Assembly: GCA_040901445.1 (NCBI GenBank)
Contig: JBBDYQ010000003.1
Coordinates: forward strand, 1-49,498
DNA length: 49,498 nt
Direction of reading: 5' to 3'
DNA from: Thermoleophilaceae bacterium
GTDB taxonomy: Bacteria > Actinomycetota > Thermoleophilia > Solirubrobacterales > Thermoleophilaceae
Part shown: positions 42,550-48,949 of the stretch, in pieces
Layout of the letters: each line of letters opens with the position of its first letter
How positions within the stretch are numbered: position 1 is the stretch's first letter
Program-made: the position numbers and the translations under genes
The notes under the pieces: generated by a model
The model's input: the letters and a program-made list of their open reading frames with translations, nothing else
What the model was told of the DNA's origin: nothing
Databases searched by the model: none

Positions 42550-43344
42550 ATGGAGAGGACTGCTGCGGCTGGGGCTGCGCAGGGCCAGTTCGCCGTCACG
42601 GACGCCGAGCGGCAGGTCGCCGACCTGCTGCCGATCGAGGCGGATCCGCAGCTCGCGCGTGCCGCGCTGGGTGCTGCGCCGTTCTGGTTTCACACCTTTG
42701 CGCTGAACCGCGCGGAGCGGATCTACACGCCGGGTGCCGCGCGCGATCATCGCTACCGCGTGTCGGCGCTTCCGGCCGACTTCCGGGGTCGCAGCGTGCT
42801 CGACGTCGGCACCTTCGACGGCTTTTATGCCTTCCTCGCCGAGCGGCGTGGCGCGGACCGGGTCGTCGCCGTCGATAACGAGCAGTACCGGCTCTGGGTC
42901 GCTGCTCGTTGGGGAATCGAGTTGGGGGGCGGGGAGGGCTTCGGTGCGGTCCACGGCCTGCTCGGCTCGTCTGTCGAGTATCGCCGGCTCGACGCGTTCG
43001 AGCTCGACCGGCTGGAGGAGCGCTTCGACTTCGTCTACTGCTTCGGGATCCTGCACCGCGTCGAGAATCCGCTCGGGCTGCTCCGCGTCCTGCGCGAGCG
43101 AACCGCGCGCGGCGGGACAGTGCTGCTCGAGACCTACGGCATCCGCCCCGAGGATCGCGACGGCGCCGCGATCCGGGTGTCGGAGCCCGGCGAGATCTAC
43201 GCGCGCGACGACTTCGTGTACTGGGGCTTTGGGGAGGCCGGCCTCGGGCGTTTGGCCCGGATCGCGGGCTTCGAGCGGGCCGAGGCGCTCGCCGAGGTCG
43301 AGGTCGACGGGCACCCCCGCATCGTCTGCCGGCTGAGCGCTTGA
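42550..43344 (+). CDS. Class I SAM-dependent methyltransferase (CmoB/DUF1698-like)
   Basis: A 264-residue methyltransferase. Motif I is SVLDVGTFDGFYAFLAERRG, then VVAVDNEQYRLW and FDFVYCFGILHRVENPLGLL, and GGTVLLETYGIRPEDRDGAA. It resembles the catalytic part of CmoB-type enzymes and many natural-product methyltransferases. Substrate unknown. ATG 42550 has a strong ribosome-binding site (AGGAGG seven bases upstream), so its mRNA has a leader, in contrast to the leaderless genes. The N-terminal 50 residues (WFHTFALNRAERIYTPG) are typical of DUF1698 relatives. Confidence 0.85.
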   Translation: MERTAAAGAAQGQFAVTDAERQVADLLPIEADPQLARAALGAAPFWFHTFALNRAERIYTPGAARDHRYRVSALPADFRGRSVLDVGTFDGFYAFLAERRGADRVVAVDNEQYRLWVAARWGIELGGGEGFGAVHGLLGSSVEYRRLDAFELDRLEERFDFVYCFGILHRVENPLGLLRVLRERTARGGTVLLETYGIRPEDRDGAAIRVSEPGEIYARDDFVYWGFGEAGLGRLARIAGFERAEALAEVEVDGHPRIVCRLSA

Positions 43345-43422
43345 GAGCGCCCCAGCGAGCCGCGCTCTTCACGGCGCGGGAGTTACAGGCGGGTAACCGC
43401 CTCGACTAGAGTCGAGCCCGCT

Positions 43423-44391
43423 ATGAAGGCGGCGGTGATCTACGAGAACGGCGGCCCGGACGTGCTGCGCTATGAGGACGTACCCGATCCTGAGTGTCCC
43501 GACGGCTGTGTGCTGATCGACGTCGAGGCGATTAGCGTCGAGGGCGGGGACCTGCTGGCCCGTGCCGGGTCGCCGCCGCCGTCGGTCCCGCACGTCGTGG
43601 GCTACCTCGCCGCGGGCACAGTCGTCGAGGTCGGCGCCGGCGTCGAGGGCCGCGCGGCCGGCGACCGGGTCGTGACCCTCAATATGGCGGGCTCGCACGC
43701 CTCCAAGCGGGCCGTTCCCGCCATGTCCACTTGGCCGATCCCCGACGGGTTGGACGCGGCTGTCGCCGCGTGCGTCCCGGTCGCGTTGGGAACTGCCCAG
43801 GAGTGCCTGTTCACCGCCGGCAACCTGGATGCCGGGCAGACGGCCCTGATCCATGCCGGGGCGGGAGGCGTTGGGATGGCCGCGATCCAGCTCGCCAAGC
43901 ATGCCGGTGCGACCGTGATCTCGACCGCGTCCAGCGACGAGAAACTCGAGCGCCTGAAGGAGTTCGGCCTCGATCACGGGATCAACTACGCCAGCGAGAG
44001 CTTCGTCGAGCGAACGCGCGAGCTGACCGACGGGCGCGGCGCTGACGTGATCCTCGATTCGGTTGGCGGCCAGAACCTGGTCGACAGCATCGGCGCGCTC
44101 GCCTACCGCGGGACGCTCGTCAGTGTGGGGGTGGCGGGCCGCGCCGGCTCCAGCGTCGAAGCGAGGGATCTGTGGGCGCAGAACAACACGCTGCGCGGCG
44201 TCTTCCTCGGCGGGGCGCTGCTGACGGAGTACCCCCGCGTCCACGCGATGATCGCTGATTTGTTGGAGCGGGTCGCGAGCGGCGGGCTGCGCGTCGAGAT
44301 CGACCGGGCGTTCACGCTCGCCGAAGCGGTCGCCGCGCACGCGTACATCGAGAGCCGCCGGGCGTTCGGTCGCGTTGTGATGACGCCGTAG
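43423..44391 (+). CDS. Zinc-type alcohol dehydrogenase-like / quinone oxidoreductase
   Basis: A 322-residue medium-chain reductase. The GroES-like catalytic domain begins MKAAVIYENGGPDVLRYEDV. The Rossmann domain has TALIHAGAGGVGMAAIQLAKHAGATVI (AxGGVG NADPH motif) and GADVILDSVGGQNLV. The zinc-binding Cys cluster of true alcohol dehydrogenases is absent, so it belongs to the zinc-free QOR group, reducing quinones or enones with NADPH. ATG 43423 lies ten bases after TAGAGT. No obvious pathway link to neighbours. Confidence 0.92.
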   Translation: MKAAVIYENGGPDVLRYEDVPDPECPDGCVLIDVEAISVEGGDLLARAGSPPPSVPHVVGYLAAGTVVEVGAGVEGRAAGDRVVTLNMAGSHASKRAVPAMSTWPIPDGLDAAVAACVPVALGTAQECLFTAGNLDAGQTALIHAGAGGVGMAAIQLAKHAGATVISTASSDEKLERLKEFGLDHGINYASESFVERTRELTDGRGADVILDSVGGQNLVDSIGALAYRGTLVSVGVAGRAGSSVEARDLWAQNNTLRGVFLGGALLTEYPRVHAMIADLLERVASGGLRVEIDRAFTLAEAVAAHAYIESRRAFGRVVMTP

Positions 44392-44553
44392 TCCCTCGCC
44401 GACCGGGATTGCGAGAGTTCGACTTGTCCCTCACCCTCCTTCCGGCGATCAGACCCGGCTCCTCGTTCATCGTGAAGTAGCCGGCGTCGGGGTCGTGGCC
44501 AGGGTCATACGAGGGCGCTCCTCGAGCCCGCGCCCTCCTTAGGCGCAGCGGCG

Positions 44554-44559
44554 TAACCT
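44554..44559 (+). promoter_or_regulatory. -10-like TAACCT before the molybdoenzyme gene
   Basis: TAACCT ends seven bases before GTG 44567. In the rest of the 175-base gap to the preceding gene I see no gene I can name. Confidence 0.4.
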
Positions 44560-44566
44560 CGGGGCC

Positions 44567-45622
44567 GTGACGCCTCGCGCGACGGACTGGGGCCTGGCGT
44601 TGCTGGTCGGGCTGCTGTTCGCGACCGGCGTGATGAGCCTGTTCGCCGGTCGCTCCGGAGACGCCTGGGTGTTCGCGCTCCACGGCGCCGGCGGCTTCGC
44701 GCTCGGGGGCATCCTCGTGTGGAAGAGCCGCCGTGTCTGGCGGCGGCTCGTGCGCCCGTGGGACCGCAGGACCGCGGCCGGGGCGGGGGCCGCCACCTTC
44801 GTCGCCCTCTCGCTGCTCTCGGGCTGGGCATGGTCGAGCGGCGTCCAGCTCTCGTTCGCCGGCTACAACCTGCTCAACTGGCACTTCGTGCTCGGCACCG
44901 CGCTGACGCTCGTGGTCGTCGGCCACGCGCTCTTGCGCGCGAAGCCGCTGCGGCGCGCGGATCTCGCGGGGCGGCGGCAGTTCCTGCACGTCGGGGCGGT
45001 GGCGCTCGGCGCCTACGCCGCGTGGTGGATGCAGCGCCCCGTCGGTGAGCTGCTCGAGCTGCGCGGCGCCAAGCGGCGCTTCACGGGCTCGTACGAGCGC
45101 AGCTCGTTCACCGGCAACGACTTCCCGACCACGTCCTGGGTCGCCGACAAGCCGCGCGTGCTCGACCCGGGCGAGTGGCGGCTCGAGGTCGCCGGCCTCG
45201 TCGAGCGCCCGCTCGAGCTGACCCTCGACGAGCTCGCTGCCGGCGACGAGCTGGTCGCGACGCTCGACTGCACAGGCGGGTTCTATTCGCATCAGCGCTG
45301 GCGCGGGATCGCGCTCGAGCGGCTGCTCTCGCAGGCGCGTCCGCTAGGGACGGCCACGCATTTGCGGGTGATCTCGCATACCGGCTATCGCTGGGGCTTC
45401 GCGCTCGACGAGCTGGAGGACCTCCTGCTCGCGACCCATGTCGGTGCCGAGGAGCTGTCGCACGGCCACGGCGCGCCGCTGCGCCTCGTCGCGCGCGATC
45501 GGCGCGGGTTCCAGTGGGTGAAATGGGTCGTGCGGATCGAGTTGCACGACGGGCCGGATCGCGGCGCGGCGGCGTCCACGGTCTGGAGCAGCTTCACTGA
45601 CGAGGGCCGCGGAGCCACGTGA
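44567..45622 (+). CDS. Membrane-anchored molybdopterin-dependent oxidoreductase (sulfite-oxidase fold)
   Basis: A 351-residue fusion. The N-terminal 150 residues contain four hydrophobic helices (ATDWGLALLVGLLFATGVM, WVFALHGAGGFALGGILVW, GAGAATFVALSLLSGWAW, NWHFVLGTALTLVVVGHALL) with His residues placed as possible heme-b ligands, and an RRQFLHVG segment. The C-terminal domain is the sulfite-oxidase/MsrP molybdopterin domain: SSFTGNDFPTTSWVADKP, a Moco-ligand Cys in LVATLDCTGGFYSHQRW, SHTGYRWGFALDELED, and GFQWVKWVVRIELHD. It probably oxidises or reduces a sulfur or other substrate outside the cytoplasmic membrane, with electrons passing through the N-terminal part (inference). GTG 44567 follows TAACCT by seven bases. 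No moa/moe genes are nearby. Confidence 0.85.
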   Translation: MTPRATDWGLALLVGLLFATGVMSLFAGRSGDAWVFALHGAGGFALGGILVWKSRRVWRRLVRPWDRRTAAGAGAATFVALSLLSGWAWSSGVQLSFAGYNLLNWHFVLGTALTLVVVGHALLRAKPLRRADLAGRRQFLHVGAVALGAYAAWWMQRPVGELLELRGAKRRFTGSYERSSFTGNDFPTTSWVADKPRVLDPGEWRLEVAGLVERPLELTLDELAAGDELVATLDCTGGFYSHQRWRGIALERLLSQARPLGTATHLRVISHTGYRWGFALDELEDLLLATHVGAEELSHGHGAPLRLVARDRRGFQWVKWVVRIELHDGPDRGAAASTVWSSFTDEGRGAT

Positions 45623-45691
45623 GGCGTCCACGGCAAGGCAGCAGGGCGCTCCGCGCCGAGCAGGGGAAAGGCACCGGCAGCGCTGTAGACG

Positions 45692-45716
45692 CCCGCTCCC
45701 GCGCGCGTAGAGCGGG
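45692..45716. terminator. Stem-loop after the molybdoenzyme gene
   Basis: CCCGCTC (45692-45698) pairs with GAGCGGG (45710-45716) around an 11-base GC-rich loop. It lies 70 bases after the molybdoenzyme stop and 76 bases before the end of a convergent gene. No U-tract; terminator assigned from position. Confidence 0.4.
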
Positions 45717-45791
45717 AGGGGCCGGCGCCTGGCAGGACCGCGGCGCCATGCGCGCATCCAAGCCAGCGCAGGTTGTCGCTCTATCGGTCTA

Positions 45792-46064
45792 TCAGGAGTC
45801 GTACTCGCCGACGGATTCAGCCTTCACGGGCGGCCCTTGGAGTCCGGCTTCCTGGAAGATTGCCGGGACCTCAGGATCGGAGATGAACTTCTCGTAGCCC
45901 TCAATCTCCCAATCGAAGGCCACCCACACCCGGCTGGGGTCATCGGGATCGCGGAAGACCTGGGCGCCCTTGGACCCGTGCTCCTGTCTCTTCTCGGCGC
46001 CCTTGGTCGAGAAGGTCTTCAGGAACTGATCGAAGTCGGCGACCTTGGTGCTGGCGAGGATCAT
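45792..46064 (-). CDS. Small dimeric alpha/beta-barrel-like protein (ABM-like)
   Basis: A 90-residue protein: MILASTKVADFDQFLKTFST, KGAQVFRDPDDPSRVWVAFD, EIEGYEKFISDPEVPAIFQEA. The beta-alpha-beta-beta pattern and size fit the antibiotic-biosynthesis-monooxygenase/dimeric alpha-beta barrel group, but no catalytic residue is recognisable. ATG 46064 has GGGAGGAAG upstream, a good ribosome-binding site. The tRNA-like repeat begins about 80 bases upstream of it. Function unknown. Confidence 0.65.
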   Translation of the reverse strand: MILASTKVADFDQFLKTFSTKGAEKRQEHGSKGAQVFRDPDDPSRVWVAFDWEIEGYEKFISDPEVPAIFQEAGLQGPPVKAESVGEYDS

Positions 46065-46146
46065 GTTTTCTTCCTCCCTCGGGTGAGCTGTCACCGAAGC
46101 GTATGAGAAGCGACGCCAACCTCGCAGGCCAGGCCCTGGGGAATGC

Positions 46147-46278
46147 ACGCGGGGCACGATTCGAGCCTGAAGCGGCCGCATCCCGAAGGCGCGAAACACG
46201 CACAAGTGCGGCAAACAGCGGGATGGGCCGGGCTGGACTCGAACCTGCGCCCTACGGATTATGAGCTGCCGTTGGGGG
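46147..46278 (-). repeat. Direct repeat copy 1: tRNA-Met 3' half and downstream sequence (att-like)
   Basis: On the minus strand, 46224-46265 reads as the 3' half of a tRNA with CAT anticodon: anticodon loop CTCATAA, TCCGT stem side, T-arm GCAGGTTCGAGTCCAGC with one mismatch, and acceptor side GGCCCA. There is no matching 5' half. About 75 further bases downstream are shared with copy 2 (ATCCCGAAGGCGCG, GCAAACAGCGGGATGGGCC). This is what a tyrosine-recombinase attachment site looks like when crossover is in the anticodon loop. It is more diverged than copy 2. The 147 bases from 46279 to the HxlR gene show no gene. Confidence 0.75.
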
Positions 46279-46425
46279 TCACGTACATGGCAGCGACCGT
46301 TCCACCTGGACCATTTGGGACGCGAAAGGGCCCCGTCCGCCAGGAACTGTCGACGGACTCTCGCCGAGGAGGATCTGGCCGCGCCGAGGCCACGGTCGAA
46401 GGCCTGCGGTTGCTCGCGCTCTCGG

Positions 46426-47160
46426 TCATTCGGCGATCCTCACCCTGGCGGGGCCCCGAAGGCGGGCCGCCGCCCTACGGCGGTCGGGGGCCGAGCGGCT
46501 GGCGGGGGCGAACGCGCTCCACGCGAACCAGCGAGCGAAACCGCGCTGCAGCGCTCGCGGGCCGCTCATCGTCAGCTTGCCGGCCCGGATGGCAGCGCCA
46601 AGCTCAGCACGTCCCAGGTAGACGCGATAGAGGGTGGCGGTGTCCACCGCGACGTCGAGGTCGACGTCGAAGCCGGGATGCTGGAGGCAGACCGAGACCT
46701 CCGAGGGCTCGAGCACCATCCAGTAGCGCTTGGCCGGGTTGCGGAAGTTGAACTGGACCACGGTGCGGACCGCCGGAACCTCGTCGTGATCGACGTGGCG
46801 GGCCATCCAGACGATCAGGAGATCGGGATCGAGCTCCTCGGCACGCGGATCGGTGAACGACCAGGTAACCCCCCACTCGCCGAGCGCCTGAACGACCGGC
46901 TCCAGGTCGCGGCCGGCGGGGGTCAGCCGGTACCCCAGCGTCCTGCCCTTGGGGCCCGTCCGCCGCTCGATGATCTCGGCCCGCTCCAGCGCTCGGAGCC
47001 GATCGGCGAGGACCGAGCGCGAGATCCCCGGCAGGCCGCGGTGGAGCTCGTTGAACCCACTCGCGCCACCCAACATCTCGCGCACGATCAGAAGCGTCCA
47101 GCGGTCGCCGAGGACCTCACTCGCCTTTGCGATCGGGCAGTACTGCGCATAGCTCCGCAC
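46426..47160 (-). CDS. HxlR-family transcriptional regulator with C-terminal domain
   Basis: A 244-residue protein. The N-terminal HxlR winged helix starts with the characteristic Cys: QYCPIAKASEVLGDRWTLLI, then RSVLADRLRALERAEIIERR and LGYRLTPAGRDLEPVVQALG. The last 130 residues form an SCP2/sterol-carrier-like domain (VVQFNFRNPAKRYWMVLEP). HxlR proteins often sense redox or aldehyde stress and repress a divergent gene. Here the divergent gene is the FAD oxidase 104 bases away, with an inverted repeat between them. GTG 47160 follows TACGAT by nine bases. The gene pair is flanked by att-like repeats. Confidence 0.88.
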   Translation of the reverse strand: MRSYAQYCPIAKASEVLGDRWTLLIVREMLGGASGFNELHRGLPGISRSVLADRLRALERAEIIERRTGPKGRTLGYRLTPAGRDLEPVVQALGEWGVTWSFTDPRAEELDPDLLIVWMARHVDHDEVPAVRTVVQFNFRNPAKRYWMVLEPSEVSVCLQHPGFDVDLDVAVDTATLYRVYLGRAELGAAIRAGKLTMSGPRALQRGFARWFAWSAFAPASRSAPDRRRAAARLRGPARVRIAE

Positions 47161-47192
47161 GTTGAGCGCATCGTAGACCCGAATCCGGCACA

Positions 47193-47220
47193 GGTTCGAA
47201 ACTCGAACCGGTTGGTTCGG
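47193..47220. promoter_or_regulatory. Probable HxlR operator in the divergent intergenic region
   Basis: GGTTCGA (47193-47199), AAC, TCGAACC (47203-47209) is a perfect 7-bp inverted repeat, followed by a third half-site GGTTCGG (47214-47220). It sits between the HxlR regulator and the oxidase, placed to control both promoters. Confidence 0.55.
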
Positions 47221-47252
47221 ATCTCGGTCTATCCCTGCGGCCGCGCCGGGCC

Positions 47253-47258
47253 TAGCGT
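47253..47258 (+). promoter_or_regulatory. -10-like TAGCGT before the oxidase gene
   Basis: TAGCGT ends six bases before ATG 47265, just downstream of the candidate HxlR operator. Confidence 0.4.
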
Positions 47259-47264
47259 GATCGC

Positions 47265-48671
47265 ATGCTCACCGAGACAGGCATACCCGACGTAACGACC
47301 ACCGACCTGGAGCGCCTGCGCGACTCCCTCCACGGACCCCTGATCCTGCCCGGCGAGAAGAGCTACGACGAGGCGCGCTCGATCTGGAATGGCGCGATCG
47401 ACCGCCGCCCGGCCTGCGTCGCGCGCTGCACCGGCGTCGCCGATGTGGTCGCCGCGGTCCGCTTCGCGTGCAACCGCGACGTCGAGGTGTCGGTCCGATC
47501 CGGAGGACACGGCGTCGGCGGCCAAGCGCTCTGCGACGGTGGCCTCGTAATCGACCTATCGGCGATGAAGGGCATTCGGGTCGATCCCGCCCGACGCACG
47601 GCGCGCGCCGAGGCCGGTGTGCTCTGGGGCGAGCTCGACCGCGAAACGCAGCTCCTCGGCCTGGCCACCGTCGGCGGGATCGTCACCCATACCGGCATCG
47701 CTGGGCTCACTCTCGGCGGCGGGATCGGATGGCTGATGCGCAAGCACGGCGCGACCGTCGACAACCTCGTCGCCGCGGACGTCGTGACAGCCGACGGCGA
47801 GCTCTTGAGCGCAAGCGAGGAGGAGAACCCCGATCTCTTCTGGGGCATCCGCGGCGGCGGCGGCAACTTCGGGATCGTCACCTCGTTCGAGTACCGCCTG
47901 CACCCGGTCGGACCGATCGTGCTGGCGGGGCCGATCTTCCATCCGCTCGCAGACGCACCGGAGGTGCTGCGCTTCTACCGCGAGTTCATCGCCGACGCGC
48001 CCGACGAGCTCACCACGATCTTCGCCCTGCGCATGGCGCCACCCCTTCCGTTCCTGCCCGAGGAGGTGCACGGGAAGCCGATCGTGATGGTCGGGTCCTG
48101 CTACGCCGGAGCGCCCGAGGACGGCGCCGAGGTGGTGCGGCCGCTCAAGGAGTTCGGCAACCCGATCGTCGACCTGCTCGAGCCGAAGCCGTATCGGGAG
48201 CTGCAGTCGATGTTCGACCCCGGGGCGCCGCACGGCTGGCACTACTACTGGAAGTCGGTCGAGCTGCCGCCGCTCACCGACGGCGCGATCGAGACGCTCG
48301 TCGCGCAGGCCTCGAAGATCACCTCACCGCAGTCGTACTGCATCGTCTTCCAACTCGGCGGCGCCCTCGGTCGCGTGGATGAGGGCGACACCGCGTTCAG
48401 CCAGCGCGGCACCGCCCACAACGTGGGCATCGATGCGGCCTGGACCGAGGACGACCCCGAGGGGGACCGGCACATCGCCTGGGCACGGGACTTCTACGAC
48501 GCGATGCAGCCGCACGCGGGCGACCACGTGTACCTGAACTTCCTCGGCGAAGAGGGAGCCGACCGGGTGCGCCAGGCCTACGGCGCCGGCAACTACGAGC
48601 GCCTGGTCGAGCTCAAGCGCGCGTACGACCCAACCAACTTCTTCCGGCTCAACCAGAACATCGAGCCGTAG
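47265..48671 (+). CDS. FAD-binding oxidoreductase (berberine-bridge/BBE type)
   Basis: A 468-residue PCMH-fold flavoenzyme. The FAD domain has VSVRSGGHGVGGQALCDGG, with H82 the expected covalent 8-alpha His attachment, and TVGGIVTHTGIAGLTLGGGI plus LFWGIRGGGGNFGIVTSFEY. The C-terminal BBE segment ends ELKRAYDPTNFFRLNQNIEP. The usual second covalent Cys is not evident, so one linkage is likely. It probably oxidises a sugar, alcohol or alkaloid-like substrate, and produces H2O2. ATG 47265 follows TAGCGT by six bases. It is divergent from an HxlR regulator that probably controls it. Confidence 0.92.
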   Translation: MLTETGIPDVTTTDLERLRDSLHGPLILPGEKSYDEARSIWNGAIDRRPACVARCTGVADVVAAVRFACNRDVEVSVRSGGHGVGGQALCDGGLVIDLSAMKGIRVDPARRTARAEAGVLWGELDRETQLLGLATVGGIVTHTGIAGLTLGGGIGWLMRKHGATVDNLVAADVVTADGELLSASEEENPDLFWGIRGGGGNFGIVTSFEYRLHPVGPIVLAGPIFHPLADAPEVLRFYREFIADAPDELTTIFALRMAPPLPFLPEEVHGKPIVMVGSCYAGAPEDGAEVVRPLKEFGNPIVDLLEPKPYRELQSMFDPGAPHGWHYYWKSVELPPLTDGAIETLVAQASKITSPQSYCIVFQLGGALGRVDEGDTAFSQRGTAHNVGIDAAWTEDDPEGDRHIAWARDFYDAMQPHAGDHVYLNFLGEEGADRVRQAYGAGNYERLVELKRAYDPTNFFRLNQNIEP

Positions 48672-48684
48672 CGCGACTGGGGAC

Positions 48685-48815
48685 ACGCGGGAGGCGATCC
48701 GAGTCCGAAAACGGCCACATCCCGAAGGCGCGGAAACCGCACAAACGCGGCAAACAGCGGGATGGGCCGGCTGGACTCGAACCAGCGCCCTACGGATTAT
48801 GAGATGCCGTTGGGG
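48685..48815 (-). repeat. Direct repeat copy 2: tRNA-Met 3' half and downstream sequence (att-like)
   Basis: The same arrangement as copy 1, better preserved. On the minus strand 48763-48803 reads CTCATAATCCGTAGGGCGC, then T-arm GCTGG-TTCGAGT-CCAGC with a perfect stem, then GGCCCA. No 5' half is present. The downstream 75 bases match copy 1 with scattered differences and one- or two-base indels. Together the copies flank the 2.4-kb HxlR/oxidase segment in the same orientation. A complete tRNA is not present, so I do not call a tRNA gene. Confidence 0.75.
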
Positions 48816-48887
48816 CGGGCGGTTGCCCCTTGTTCCGCGAGGTTGCTGGGAGTGGCGGCGGTTCGGTGAGGGTCGTTTCGACGATTT

Positions 48888-48907
48888 GGGAACACGCTGG
48901 GGAACAC
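48888..48907 (-). other. Two GTGTTCCC direct repeats near the att-like site
   Basis: On the minus strand GTGTTCCC occurs at 48900-48907 and 48888-48895, spaced 12 bases. Short direct repeats close to an att core resemble arm-type binding sites of tyrosine integrases, but no integrase gene is visible. Confidence 0.3.
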
Positions 48908-48949
48908 TGCTTTGCCCGCCGGCTGACCCTCCGGCTCGCTGGCGATTAG

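Noticed and set aside
44392-44566. Minus-strand fragment reading DPDAGYF, similar in wording to EEPDAGYYLDY near 49.3 kb
   Set aside because: The shared stretch is only about 15 bases and the flanks do not match; chance or a common motif.
46224-46265. Complete tRNA gene
   Set aside because: Only the anticodon loop to acceptor 3' side is present; no D-arm or 5' acceptor strand precedes it.
47193-47209. T-arm of another tRNA (GGTTCGAA)
   Set aside because: The sequence is a simple palindrome with no acceptor or anticodon arm around it; an operator is more likely.
48763-48803. Complete tRNA gene
   Set aside because: The T-stem is perfect, but the 5' half is missing, so it is an att-like fragment.
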